From RUG754 sp964345365 (GTDB lineage: Bacteria; Bacillota; Clostridia; Peptostreptococcales; Anaerovoracaceae), in contig CAYFQR010000033.1 of the NCBI GenBank assembly GCA_964345365.1, positions 1 to 14,673 of the forward strand: a stretch of 14,673 nucleotides of DNA. The letters are read 5' to 3'. Shown one piece after another: positions 1 through 7,795 of this stretch (position 1 is the first letter of the stretch; each line of letters starts with the position of its first letter). The translations under genes and the position numbers were made by a program. The notes under the pieces were generated by a model. That model worked only from the letters and a program-made list of their open reading frames with translations. It ran no database searches and was not told the origin of the DNA.

Positions 1-35
1 ACATTTTGCAAATTAACAGTCAAAAAACTTATGTA

Positions 36-72
36 AACTCGCTTGAAAATCAATGCTTCAAGCGGGTTTTTT
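36..72 (+). terminator. Rho-independent terminator of the gene upstream of the window
   Basis: An 8-bp perfect stem (CGCTTGAA at 40-47 with TTCAAGCG at 57-64) can be extended by a T-G wobble and three further pairs. It has a 9-nt loop and runs into six Ts (67-72). It ends a plus-strand unit whose gene lies left of the window and separates it from the nrdD promoter. Confidence 0.8.
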
Positions 73-97
73 GCCCGAAAAATTAAAAAATAAAAAG

Positions 98-126
98 TTG
101 ACATGTGGTATATTTGGTAGTATAGT
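98..126 (+). promoter_or_regulatory. Sigma-A promoter of nrdDG
   Basis: A perfect -35 box TTGACA (98-103) is followed by a 17-nt spacer and the -10 box TATAGT (121-126). Transcription is expected to start near 132-134, giving a leader of about 40 nt before the nrdD start codon. Confidence 0.85.
105..120 (+). promoter_or_regulatory. Possible NrdR box, upstream (weak) copy
   Basis: The 16 bases between the -35 and -10 boxes match the NrdR consensus at about half the positions, including the TATAT core and the right-hand G. Alone this would not be convincing. Its centre lies 32 bp (three helical turns) from the centre of the strong box, the spacing expected for paired NrdR boxes. Confidence 0.4.
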
Positions 127-135
127 AAATAATGC

Positions 136-153
136 ACCACAACATATTGTGGT
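136..153 (+). promoter_or_regulatory. NrdR box, downstream (strong) copy
   Basis: ACCACAACATATTGTGGT is an interrupted palindrome (7-bp arms ACCACAA/TTGTGGT). Its core fits the NrdR consensus acaCwAtATaTwGtgt as I remember it, missing only a few positions. It covers the expected transcription start of nrdD. NrdR is the ATP/dATP-sensing repressor of ribonucleotide reductase operons, so this is where it would block initiation. The nrdR gene is not in this window. Confidence 0.65.
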
Positions 154-173
154 TGCGGGAAAGGAGAGGCAAC

Positions 174-2528
174 ATGAAAGGTATTAAGAAAATCGTAAAA
201 CGAGACGGCAGGACAGTCGATTATGATATTAATAAAATTGCCGAAGCTATTTTTAAGGCGGCACAAGTTTTAGGCGGTAAAGATAGAGAGCTATCACTCG
301 AAATTGCAGGATATGTCGAGGACTATTTAATCGGTGTGTGTCACAATCAGGTGCCTACGGTTGAACAGATTCAGGACGCGGTTGAAAAAGTACTAATAGA
401 GCACGGCCATGCCAGAACGGCTAAGGAATATATTCTTTACAGAGCCGAGAGAACCAGAGTTCGTGATATGAACACCAAGCTCATGAGAATATATGAGGAT
501 TTGACATTTAAGGACGCAAAGGATAACGATGTCAAGAGAGAGAATGCCAACATTGACGGCAATACGGCTATGGGGACCATGTTAAAATACGGTTCCGAAG
601 GTGCCAAAGAATTCTACAAGATGTACGTGATAGACCCTAAGCATGTTAAAGCACACGAAGAAGGTGATATTCATATACACGATATGGATTTCTATACTTT
701 GACGATGACTTGCTGCCAGATTGATATTGCCAAATTACTGAAAGGCGGCTTTTCAACCGGGCACGGTCATCTGAGGGAGCCCAACGACATCGAGAGCTAT
801 GCCGCTCTTGCCTGTATAGCTATTCAGTCCAATCAGAACGACCAGCACGGCGGTCAATCCATACCTAATTTTGACTATGGCATGGCGCCGGGTGTCAAAA
901 AATCATACAAGAAGCTGTACTATATGAACCTCGGTAAGCTCCTTGATTTTGAAAAAGAAGCTGATGATAATCAGGCCGTAACAAAAAAGATTTGTCTCGA
1001 TATAGAGAAAGAGACCGGATATCTTCCTAAAATGGGCGATGACGGCGATTACAAGAAACTTGAATTAAGCAGGCTTGTTTCCGAGTACCCCGATATGTCG
1101 GAGGAGAAGCTCATTTCTTTACAGCAGAGAGCGGAATATTATGCGGACAAGGAAATCGTGAGAAAGACTTTCCAAGCTATGGAAGCCCTTATTCATAATC
1201 TCAACACCATGCATTCAAGAGCAGGCGCACAGGTTCCTTTTTCGTCAATAAATTACGGCACGGACACATCGCCTGAAGGCAGGCTTGTAATGCAGCAAAT
1301 CCTTCTTGCCACACAGGCGGGTTTGGGACATGGCGAGACCCCTATTTTCCCTATACAGATATTCAAGGTAAAAGAGGGCATATCTTATAATCCTGAAGAT
1401 CCTAACTATGATCTTTTTAAGCTGGCTTGTGAGACATCCGCAAAGCGTCTTTTCCCGAACTTCTCATTCCTCGACGCACCTTTCAACAAGCAGTATTACG
1501 TTCCGGGGCGTCCTGAAACCGAATGTGCTTACATGGGCTGCCGAACCAGAGTAATCGCCAATGCTTATGACCCTACGAGAGAGACTGTAACCGGCAGGGG
1601 CAATCTTTCATTCACATCGATAAATCTCCCGAGGCTCGGAATAAGAGCACGAGGCGACATCGATATGTTTTTTGAGCTTTTAGATAATGAGATAAATATC
1701 GTTACCGATCAGCTTTATGACAGATTCAAGATACAGTGTCAGAAAAAAGTCAGGAACTTCCCGTTCCTGATGGGCCAGCATATATGGATGGATTCCGAAA
1801 AACTCGGCCCGGATGATACCATAGAAGAAGTTATCAGACACGGTACGCTTACGGTTGGATTTATCGGGCTTGCCGAATGCCTAATCGCTCTTATCGGTGA
1901 GCATCACGGAGAGTCCGAGGAGGCGTATAAGCTCGGACTTGAAATAGTAGGCTATATGAGAAAGAGACTCGACGAGAAGGCAAGGAGAGATAGGCTCAAC
2001 TGGTCTTTAATTGCAACTCCGGCAGAGGGTTTATCAGGCAGATTTGTCAAGATAGACAGAAAAAAATACGGAAATATTAAAGGAATAACCGATAGAGATT
2101 ATTATACCAATTCTTTCCATATTCCTGTATATTACCATATAAACGCATTTGAGAAAATAAAGAAAGAAGCTCCTTTCCATGCCCTTACCAACGGAGGACA
2201 TATTTCATATATCGAGCTTGACGGTGACCCGCTTAAGAATCTTGATGCATTTGAGAAGATAATCAGGTATATGAAAGAGTGCGGAATAGGCTACGGTTCA
2301 ATAAATCATCCTGTTGATCGTGACCCGTGCTGCGGATATACTGGCATTATCGATAATGAATGCCCTATGTGCCACAGAACGGAAGATGACGGAGATACGG
2401 GATTTGAAAGAATCAGACGTATCACAGGTTACCTGGTAGGTACGATGGACCACTGGAATGACGGTAAGCGTTCGGAAGAATGTGACAGAGTCAAGCATGA
2501 CGCATCCGTAGAGCTTGAAAAGGTTTAA
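174..2528 (+). CDS. nrdD: Anaerobic (class III) ribonucleoside-triphosphate reductase
   Basis: Reduces ribonucleoside triphosphates to deoxyribonucleotides without oxygen, using a glycyl radical installed by NrdG; cytosolic. The 784-aa product starts with an ATP-cone domain (about residues 3-95), the nucleotide-sensing on/off switch. The catalytic barrel follows, with probable active-site cysteines at C180/C181 (TMTCCQID) and C456 (MGCRTRV). The C-terminal glycyl-radical motif RITGYL has the radical glycine at G752. The zinc region has C719, C720 and CPMC (C730, C733); the first pair is adjacent rather than CxxC. I chose the ATG at 174 because GGAAAGGAG lies just ahead of it. An in-frame ATG at 132 lacks a ribosome binding site and falls on the expected transcription start. 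nrdG follows after 115 bases. Confidence 0.97.
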   Translation: MKGIKKIVKRDGRTVDYDINKIAEAIFKAAQVLGGKDRELSLEIAGYVEDYLIGVCHNQVPTVEQIQDAVEKVLIEHGHARTAKEYILYRAERTRVRDMNTKLMRIYEDLTFKDAKDNDVKRENANIDGNTAMGTMLKYGSEGAKEFYKMYVIDPKHVKAHEEGDIHIHDMDFYTLTMTCCQIDIAKLLKGGFSTGHGHLREPNDIESYAALACIAIQSNQNDQHGGQSIPNFDYGMAPGVKKSYKKLYYMNLGKLLDFEKEADDNQAVTKKICLDIEKETGYLPKMGDDGDYKKLELSRLVSEYPDMSEEKLISLQQRAEYYADKEIVRKTFQAMEALIHNLNTMHSRAGAQVPFSSINYGTDTSPEGRLVMQQILLATQAGLGHGETPIFPIQIFKVKEGISYNPEDPNYDLFKLACETSAKRLFPNFSFLDAPFNKQYYVPGRPETECAYMGCRTRVIANAYDPTRETVTGRGNLSFTSINLPRLGIRARGDIDMFFELLDNEINIVTDQLYDRFKIQCQKKVRNFPFLMGQHIWMDSEKLGPDDTIEEVIRHGTLTVGFIGLAECLIALIGEHHGESEEAYKLGLEIVGYMRKRLDEKARRDRLNWSLIATPAEGLSGRFVKIDRKKYGNIKGITDRDYYTNSFHIPVYYHINAFEKIKKEAPFHALTNGGHISYIELDGDPLKNLDAFEKIIRYMKECGIGYGSINHPVDRDPCCGYTGIIDNECPMCHRTEDDGDTGFERIRRITGYLVGTMDHWNDGKRSEECDRVKHDASVELEKV

Positions 2529-2577
2529 TTTTTATAATTGAGTCTTGTGCGATTTTGTCTTCTATAGGTCGGCAGAA

Positions 2578-2605
2578 TTGCACATATGATTTGATTCTAT
2601 ATAAT
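2578..2605 (+). promoter_or_regulatory. Possible internal promoter for nrdG
   Basis: TTGCAC (2578-2583), a 16-nt spacer and a perfect TATAAT (2600-2605) lie in the AT-rich gap between nrdD and nrdG. No terminator is visible in the gap, so nrdG is probably also read from the nrdD promoter. I see no NrdR box here. Confidence 0.4.
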
Positions 2606-2643
2606 ATAAAAGACTATACAAAATAATTCGATTGGTAATTGTA

Positions 2644-3159
2644 ATGAATAATATTATAAGAGTAGCAGGAGTTGTCCGGGAGTCCATAGTAGATGGCCCC
2701 GGACTGCGCTTTGCGGTTTTTACACAAGGGTGCAGTCATGCCTGTCCGGAATGTCAAAATGTTGAAACATGGGACTTCGCCGGCGGCTATGATTGCGAAA
2801 TAAAAAAAATCCTCGATTTAATCGACTCCAATCCGTTGCTCGACGGCTTAACTTTATCGGGAGGCGACCCTCTGTTTCAGCCCGAACCGTCATATATACT
2901 TGCCAAAGCCGTGAAGGAAAGAGGGCTCAATGTTGTAGTATATACAGGGTATACATTTGAGGAGCTAATCGATATGTCAAAAAATGACGGGAATATCCTC
3001 AATCTTCTCTCTGTAACGGATATTTTGATTGACGGTAAATATGAAAAAGACAAGAGGGATTTGACTCTTCGTTTCAGAGGAAGCGGCAACCAGAGGATAA
3101 TAGACGTAGCCGCTTCGCTTACTGCCGGTAAGGTTATACTCGATGAAAGATATATGTAG
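2644..3159 (+). CDS. nrdG: Anaerobic ribonucleotide reductase activating protein (radical SAM)
   Basis: Uses S-adenosylmethionine and a [4Fe-4S] cluster to generate the glycyl radical on NrdD. The product is 171 aa, normal for the family. It opens with the characteristic RESIVDGPGLRF stretch, followed by the radical SAM motif CX3CX2C at C30, C34 and C37 (CSHACPEC) and the LSGGDPL loop. A TTG four codons upstream (2632) is in frame. I prefer the ATG at 2644 because it aligns with the usual family N-terminus, but neither has a clear Shine-Dalgarno sequence, so translation may be weak. Its position behind nrdD confirms the pairing. Confidence 0.93.
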   Translation: MNNIIRVAGVVRESIVDGPGLRFAVFTQGCSHACPECQNVETWDFAGGYDCEIKKILDLIDSNPLLDGLTLSGGDPLFQPEPSYILAKAVKERGLNVVVYTGYTFEELIDMSKNDGNILNLLSVTDILIDGKYEKDKRDLTLRFRGSGNQRIIDVAASLTAGKVILDERYM

Positions 3160-3239
3160 AGTAGACCTCTCATAGTCGTTCGGTGAACTTACTTTTACAT
3201 TTTTCACATCGAAATATACCGAAAAACAACAAAAAACAC

Positions 3240-3269
3240 TTGCATTGTAGTTATGTCTTATGCTATACT
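3240..3269 (+). promoter_or_regulatory. Sigma-A promoter of rpmB with extended -10
   Basis: TTGCAT (3240-3245), an 18-nt spacer and TATACT (3264-3269) preceded by TGC form an extended -10 promoter. Initiation near 3276 would give a leader of about 70 nt before rpmB. Confidence 0.7.
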
Positions 3270-3345
3270 GTCATGTGTTCGGTTGGAACTACTATAATAG
3301 AAAGTATACCAAATAGGCTCAAATATAAAAAAGGAGGTGCACGGC

Positions 3346-3540
3346 ATGTCAAGAAAATGTGAAATTTGCGGTAAGGGACAAGTTTCCGGAAACAAAGTTT
3401 CTCACTCCATGAGACACACGAGGAGAAAATGGAACGCTAACATCCAGCGGGTGAGAGTCGTTAATGAAAAAGGCACAGTTAGAAGAGCAAACGTATGTAC
3501 AAGATGTCTGAGATCCGGATTAGTAAACCGTGCTCTCTAA
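3346..3540 (+). CDS. rpmB: 50S ribosomal protein L28
   Basis: Small structural protein of the large ribosomal subunit, 64 aa as expected. It keeps the zinc-ribbon cysteine pairs C5/C8 (CEIC) and C51/C54 (CTRC), the zinc-binding form of L28, and the conserved VSHSMRHTRRKW region. The ATG at 3346 is preceded by AAGGAGGTG, a near-perfect ribosome binding site. The GTG at 3337 lies within that site and is rejected. It is transcribed alone, between its own promoter and a terminator directly after the stop. Arginine is coded almost entirely by AGA/AGG, typical of the resident genes here. Confidence 0.97.
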   Translation: MSRKCEICGKGQVSGNKVSHSMRHTRRKWNANIQRVRVVNEKGTVRRANVCTRCLRSGLVNRAL

Positions 3541-3552
3541 AAAAGAATTTTG

Positions 3553-3582
3553 AGAATCGATTTATGTCGGTTCTTTTTTTTA
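3553..3582 (+). terminator. Rho-independent terminator of rpmB
   Basis: An 8-bp stem (AGAATCGA at 3553-3560 with TCGGTTCT at 3567-3574, one T-G wobble) has a 6-nt loop and is followed by a run of Ts to 3581. Confidence 0.85.
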
Positions 3583-3593
3583 TCTCATTATCA

Positions 3594-3602
3594 TGCTATA
3601 AT
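3594..3602 (+). promoter_or_regulatory. Extended -10 promoter of the asp23-like/recG/rsmD unit
   Basis: TGCTATAAT is a perfect -10 hexamer with the TGn extension. The -35 position falls in the T-run of the rpmB terminator and is poor, as extended -10 promoters allow. Start near 3609 gives a leader of about 115 nt. Confidence 0.55.
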
Positions 3603-3612
3603 AGCCTAAACA

Positions 3613-3700
3613 AGTTATTCAATACATGCGATAAGACGATACTGTGCTTTCAAGTCCTCGCGTCGAATAACTCTAAAGGCTTGCTCGCCATCATCTTATC
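3613..3700 (+). promoter_or_regulatory. Structured leader with two alternative stems
   Basis: An 8-bp perfect stem (AGTTATTC at 3613-3620 with GAATAACT at 3665-3672) can stack on GACG/CGTC (3635-3638 with 3661-3664). Alternatively GATAAGA (3630-3636) can pair with TCTTATC (3694-3700). The second stem uses bases of the first structure, so the two cannot fully coexist. I recognise no riboswitch class. No T-run follows. Confidence 0.25.
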
Positions 3701-3724
3701 ACATATCAAAAGCATAATTATGTT

Positions 3725-4069
3725 ATGGAAAAAAAGACTGAATTCGGCACGATAAAAATCGCCGACTACATGTTCGAGAGGATTATAAAGGAAGGTCTTG
3801 CACTGACGAACGGCAAGGCCATGCTTGCGCTTGAGATGAAAAATATATATATTGATGAACATAGGGATTTTTTGAGAATCGAGTTTCATGTGGTTCATAA
3901 ATTCGGCAGCAGCATAAGAAGCACTTCCAAAACCGTCTTCGACTATATGGAAAAGATGATTAAACCTCTGAATGTAGGTAAGCCCGTTAGAATCCATATG
4001 ATAATTGTAGCAGTTAAATCAAGGCGAATTGTCAAGAGAGACATAGAGATAATGAGGGAAATCGGTTGA
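3725..4069 (+). CDS. Divergent Asp23/Gls24 (DUF322)-like protein
   Basis: A 114-aa soluble protein without signal peptide or membrane segment. It opens with FGTIKIAD, like the first strand of the Asp23/Gls24 fold, and continues with a helix, a beta-rich middle (IEFHVVHKFGSSI), a helix and a closing strand (VRIHMIIVAV). It lacks the glycine-rich GVAGMSGG-type segment of typical members. In many Firmicutes an Asp23-type gene lies between rpmB and recG together with a DAK-type fatty-acid kinase gene. Here that kinase gene is absent. The ATG at 3725 has no visible Shine-Dalgarno sequence. The stop overlaps the recG start by 4 nt (TTGA), so the two are translationally coupled. Function unknown; assignment rests on fold-like pattern and position. 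Confidence 0.55.
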   Translation: MEKKTEFGTIKIADYMFERIIKEGLALTNGKAMLALEMKNIYIDEHRDFLRIEFHVVHKFGSSIRSTSKTVFDYMEKMIKPLNVGKPVRIHMIIVAVKSRRIVKRDIEIMREIG

Positions 4070-6111
4070 AACTTTCGGATGACATAACCTATTTGAAAGG
4101 TGTAGGTGCCAAGAGGGCACAGATGCTGTCTAAACTCAATATCAGAACCGTAGGCGACCTCCTGTATTTTTTTCCGAGAAAATATGAGGACAGAAGAAAG
4201 GTGAGTTATATAATAGAAGCACCTTTTGATGAGGATGTATTGCTTGAGGTTAACGTGGTTTCGATTCATACGCAGTCACCTTCGTTCATGAAAAAGGTGC
4301 CTCTCAAGGTATTATGCGAAGATGATACGGGACGGTTGGAACTTGTGTTTTTTAATGCAAAATATCTTCGTTCTTTTTTCAAATCAGGTCAAAAGCTGAC
4401 GCTTTTCGGTAAAATATCTTTTAATTCCGGCAGAAGACAGATGATACATCCCGAGTTCCATATTACCGGTGAAAAGGATGACATAAGGGGGATTCTTCCC
4501 GTCTATCCTCTTACCGAAGGTGTTTCACAGCTTCAGCTCAGAAACCTAATGATTCAAGCGAGGACTTGTGTTAATCAGATAGTCGAATGGATACCTGATT
4601 GGATAGTTGATGAGAATAATCTATGCCCTCCGTCGTATGCTGTTGATAATCTACACTTTGCAAGTGAAGAAAGGAAGATATTGGAAGGCAGATACCGCCT
4701 TATATTTGAGGAGCTTTTAGTGCTGCAAACCGGCCTTTTTTATATAAGACACGGCAAGAAGAACGATAAGCACGGAGTAAAACTTAATTCGGAAATCAGT
4801 GCGGATTCGTTTATATCTTCTATCCCTTTCGAATTGACCGAAGGACAAAAAAAGGCTTACATGGAGATTGAAAAGGATTTGGAAGCCGATATTCCTATGA
4901 ACAGACTTCTGCAGGGTGATGTCGGCTCCGGCAAGACAATCGTAGCTGAAACAGCTATGTATAAAACGGTAAAAAGCGGCTACCAGGCATGCATGATGGC
5001 ACCAACGGAGCTGCTCGCCAAACAGCATTTTGAAAACATAAAACGTGACTTTGAACCGTTCAGAATAACCTGCGCGCACCTTACGGGAAATATGAAAACG
5101 ACGGAACGCGAGATACTTAAAAAGGCTCTGAAAGAGGGTAAGATTGACATACTTGTCGGCACGCATGCTATTATTCAACCGGATATTGAGTTAAAGGAGC
5201 TTGGTCTTGTTATAACCGACGAGCAGCACAGATTCGGCGTAAATCAAAGGAACCTTTTGGAATCCAAGGGAAAAGCACCCAATGTGCTTGTTATGACCGC
5301 AACTCCTATACCGAGAACGCTTTCAGTTATAATGTTCGGCGACCTTGATTCGTCGGTCATAGACACATTGCCTGAGGGGAGGCTTCCTGTCAGAACTTTT
5401 CTGAGATACGGCGAATCGAGAGAAAAGATTTATGACTTCGTGGAAACAAAGGTCAAGGAAGGCAGACAGGCTTATGTGGTTGCACCTTTAATCGAGGAAT
5501 CAGAGTCACTTGACCTCAAGTCTGCTACTGAGATATATGAAGAATTAAAAGCGAAATACCGTAATATTAACTTCGGCCTTTTGCACGGCGGAATGAAACA
5601 GGCGGAAAAAGACGAGACAATGACAAACTTTAAGGATAAAAAGATTGACGTTCTTGTTTCAACCGTAGTAATAGAGGTCGGCATAGATGTCCCTAACGCT
5701 TCCGTTATGGTAATAGAAAATTCCGAGAGATTCGGGCTCGCGCAGCTACATCAGTTGAGAGGCAGAGTCGGAAGAGGAGATGCACAGTCTTACTGCATTT
5801 TGATAAGCGGTTCCAAGTCCGAAATTGCGGAGAAGAGGAACAGAATACTCGTAAGCACTGCGGACGGTTTTGAAATTGCGGAGGAAGACCTTAAGCTTCG
5901 CGGTCCCGGAGAGATTTTCGGAACAAGGCAGCATGGACTTCCGGAGCTTAATGTAGCGGATTTGTTAAAGAATACGGAAGTGCTGAAGACGGTGAGCAAG
6001 ACCGCTGAGAAGCTCATATCAGAGGATCCTGCGCTTAAAAGCATAGAAAATATAGAATTGAAAGAAAGGGTTAAGAGGATGTTCGGAGACAGCATTTCGC
6101 TTAAACTTTAG
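4066..6111 (+). CDS. recG: ATP-dependent DNA helicase RecG
   Basis: Double-stranded DNA translocase that remodels stalled replication forks and recombination intermediates. At 681 aa it is full length. It has an N-terminal helix-hairpin-like stretch (LKGVGAKRAQML), the wedge domain (about residues 50-160), and a superfamily 2 helicase core: Walker A GDVGSGKT at 284-291, Walker B-type DEQHRF from 385, MTATPIPRTL from 410, and motif VI QLHQLRGRVGRG at 560-571. A TARP-region RGPGEIFGTRQHG follows. The start is TTG, inside the stop of the preceding gene, with GAGGG about 8 nt upstream. rsmD follows after 9 bases. Confidence 0.96.
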   Translation: MKLSDDITYLKGVGAKRAQMLSKLNIRTVGDLLYFFPRKYEDRRKVSYIIEAPFDEDVLLEVNVVSIHTQSPSFMKKVPLKVLCEDDTGRLELVFFNAKYLRSFFKSGQKLTLFGKISFNSGRRQMIHPEFHITGEKDDIRGILPVYPLTEGVSQLQLRNLMIQARTCVNQIVEWIPDWIVDENNLCPPSYAVDNLHFASEERKILEGRYRLIFEELLVLQTGLFYIRHGKKNDKHGVKLNSEISADSFISSIPFELTEGQKKAYMEIEKDLEADIPMNRLLQGDVGSGKTIVAETAMYKTVKSGYQACMMAPTELLAKQHFENIKRDFEPFRITCAHLTGNMKTTEREILKKALKEGKIDILVGTHAIIQPDIELKELGLVITDEQHRFGVNQRNLLESKGKAPNVLVMTATPIPRTLSVIMFGDLDSSVIDTLPEGRLPVRTFLRYGESREKIYDFVETKVKEGRQAYVVAPLIEESESLDLKSATEIYEELKAKYRNINFGLLHGGMKQAEKDETMTNFKDKKIDVLVSTVVIEVGIDVPNASVMVIENSERFGLAQLHQLRGRVGRGDAQSYCILISGSKSEIAEKRNRILVSTADGFEIAEEDLKLRGPGEIFGTRQHGLPELNVADLLKNTEVLKTVSKTAEKLISEDPALKSIENIELKERVKRMFGDSISLKL

Positions 6112-6120
6112 GGTGATCGG

Positions 6121-6666
6121 ATGAGAATTGTAGCAGGTGATTTTAAGGGAAGAAAGATAGAAACTCCGCTTGGAAATGACATCAGACCTACGAGCGAGAA
6201 AGTAAAGGAAGCGATTTTTTCCATATTGCATAATGATATTTCAGGTGCGGTAACGGCTGACCTTTTTACCGGCACAGGTAATTTGGGGCTTGAGGCTCTT
6301 TCAAGGGGTGCAGAGCTTTGTTATTTTTCGGATAACACGAAAGAGAGTATAAATATTACCAAAAGAAACATATCGAATTGCAGAGCGGAGGAATGGTCGG
6401 TAGTCGTATCGGGCGGCTATGAGAGATGTCTTGAGAGGATAGCAAATGACGGTGTCAAAGTCGATATATTTTTTTTAGATCCTCCGTATGAAGAAGGACT
6501 ATATGAGGATTGCTTTGACAGGATATCCGAAATGAAGCTTCTCAATTCAGGCGGAAAGATTATAGCCGAGCATTCAAAAAAAGACAGGTTTCCGGATTTT
6601 TTGTCAGGATTCAAAAAAATTAAGGACAGAGACTACGGAGCTGTAACTTTGTCCATATATGAGTAG
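6121..6666 (+). CDS. rsmD: 16S rRNA (guanine-N2) methyltransferase RsmD
   Basis: Methylates the guanine equivalent to E. coli G966 in 16S rRNA during 30S assembly, using S-adenosylmethionine. The 181-aa product starts with the family signature MRIVAGDFKGR and has TRPTSEKVKEAIF-like sequence near residue 22. The SAM-binding motif DLFTGTGNLGLEAL starts at residue 47 and the catalytic DPPY motif is D120-Y123. The ATG is preceded by AGGGTGAT. It is cotranscribed with recG. The coaD promoter overlaps its 3' end. Confidence 0.95.
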   Translation: MRIVAGDFKGRKIETPLGNDIRPTSEKVKEAIFSILHNDISGAVTADLFTGTGNLGLEALSRGAELCYFSDNTKESINITKRNISNCRAEEWSVVVSGGYERCLERIANDGVKVDIFFLDPPYEEGLYEDCFDRISEMKLLNSGGKIIAEHSKKDRFPDFLSGFKKIKDRDYGAVTLSIYE

Positions 6667-6667
6667 C

Positions 6668-6696
6668 TTTACAAAGATATGCGATTATGCTAAAAT
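6668..6696 (+). promoter_or_regulatory. Sigma-A promoter of coaD
   Basis: TTTACA (6668-6673), a 17-nt spacer and TAAAAT (6691-6696) preceded by the TGC extension lie just after the rsmD stop. The implied leader is about 17 nt. Confidence 0.7.
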
Positions 6697-6719
6697 ACAC
6701 ATAAGTTTGGAGGTATAAA

Positions 6720-7208
6720 ATGCACACAAAAGCATTATATGCGGGGTCTTTTGACCCGCTTACACTCGGACATTTGGACTTGATAAAAAGAGCTTCGAAC
6801 ATCTTTGATGAACTCGTTATAGGTGTGACTCTTAACATGGAGAAGCATACCATGTTCTCTTTCGAAGAAAGGGTGGAGATGATAAAAAAAGAGGTTGCAT
6901 TTTTAGACAATGTCCGCGTAGATAAGTGCGAGGGCTTGCTTGCCGAATATGTAAACAGCGGCGGCTTCAATGTGGTCGTTAGAGGTCTCAGAAATGCCGG
7001 TGATTTTGAAAACGAGCAGGCAATGGACCAATTACATAAGCATCTCTATAACGAAGGTACAGAGACCGTATATTTAATTAGCGACTGCAGGCTTGCTTTT
7101 ATAAGCTCCACCATGGCGAGACAGGTCGTAAGCCTCGGCGGAGACGGCAGCATGCTGGTCCCTGAAGGAGTGCTTGAATTTATGAAAAATAAGCTCAATT
7201 TGAAATAA
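6720..7208 (+). CDS. coaD: Phosphopantetheine adenylyltransferase
   Basis: Transfers AMP from ATP to 4'-phosphopantetheine, giving dephospho-CoA, the penultimate step of coenzyme A synthesis; cytosolic. The 162-aa protein has the nucleotidyltransferase motif TLGH at T15-H18 within GSFDPLTLGHLDLI, the VVRGLRNAGDFENE substrate loop, and ISSTMAR at 128-134, which corresponds to the ISSTxVR motif. The start is set by TTGGAGG seven bases upstream of the ATG. Next to rsmD, as in many Firmicutes. Confidence 0.97.
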   Translation: MHTKALYAGSFDPLTLGHLDLIKRASNIFDELVIGVTLNMEKHTMFSFEERVEMIKKEVAFLDNVRVDKCEGLLAEYVNSGGFNVVVRGLRNAGDFENEQAMDQLHKHLYNEGTETVYLISDCRLAFISSTMARQVVSLGGDGSMLVPEGVLEFMKNKLNLK

Positions 7209-7228
7209 ACGAAAGGAAGACAAAGGAT

Positions 7229-7795
7229 ATGGAAGATACCACAAAAGTTCTCGACTTACTGGATGAATTGGAGGATTTGCTTGAAAGTGCCAAATCGGTG
7301 CCTTTCTCAAGTAAGGTCGGCGTTGAGGCTGAAGATATATACGGGATAATCAAGGATATCAGACTTGCGCTTCCTGATGATATGCAGCAGGCTAAGTGGA
7401 TAAGAGAAGAACGTGACAGGATACTTAACGAGGCCAGACAGGATTACGAAAAGATAATCAGAGAGGCAAAAAAGCAGGCGGATTATTTGGTAGAATCAGA
7501 TGAAATCACAAAGAGAGCCAACAAGCTGTCAAACGAGATAATTGCGGATGCCAAAATCAACGCGAAGCTCCTTAAGATGAAGACCTATGATTATGTGGAC
7601 AGCATGCTCTATGAGATGCAGGGAAAAATTGACGACATCAGCCTAAAATATGTGAACGTGATGTTTAATAATATTGATGATACCCTGAGAAGCATCGGGG
7701 AGACTCTGAGTGAGAACAGAATCGAGATTAAAGAATTGGCTGAAAGAACACAACACGAAGAGGATATGGTGTCGGTAAGTGATAATTCCAAATGA
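7229..7795 (+). CDS. Coiled-coil protein of the V-ATPase subunit H/E-like kind
   Basis: A 188-aa charged protein with no signal peptide or transmembrane segment. Residues about 55-115 are rich in E, K, A and R with heptad spacing (EERDRILNEARQDYEKIIREAKKQADYLVESDE), resembling the stalk helices of ATP synthase subunit b or V-type subunit E/H. Proteins of this sort are often labelled as H+-ATPase subunit H-like, but no ATPase genes are nearby and a role in proton pumping is not supported. The ATG has AAAGGAAG upstream. It lies 20 nt after coaD and its last 17 nt overlap the next gene, so all three probably share a transcript. Function unknown. Confidence 0.75.
   Translation: MEDTTKVLDLLDELEDLLESAKSVPFSSKVGVEAEDIYGIIKDIRLALPDDMQQAKWIREERDRILNEARQDYEKIIREAKKQADYLVESDEITKRANKLSNEIIADAKINAKLLKMKTYDYVDSMLYEMQGKIDDISLKYVNVMFNNIDDTLRSIGETLSENRIEIKELAERTQHEEDMVSVSDNSK

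Noticed and set aside
132..173. Upstream in-frame ATG extending nrdD by 14 residues
   Set aside because: It has no ribosome binding site, coincides with the likely transcription start and NrdR box, and the extra residues do not resemble an NrdD N-terminus.
2547..2583. Hairpin between nrdD and nrdG as a terminator
   Set aside because: The arms (GTGCGATTTT/GAATTGCAC) are short and wobble-dependent, the loop is long, and no T-run follows.
3495..3755. 86-codon plus-strand frame overlapping the end of rpmB
   Set aside because: It reads through the rpmB terminator and a promoter, overlaps two better genes and has no ribosome binding site.
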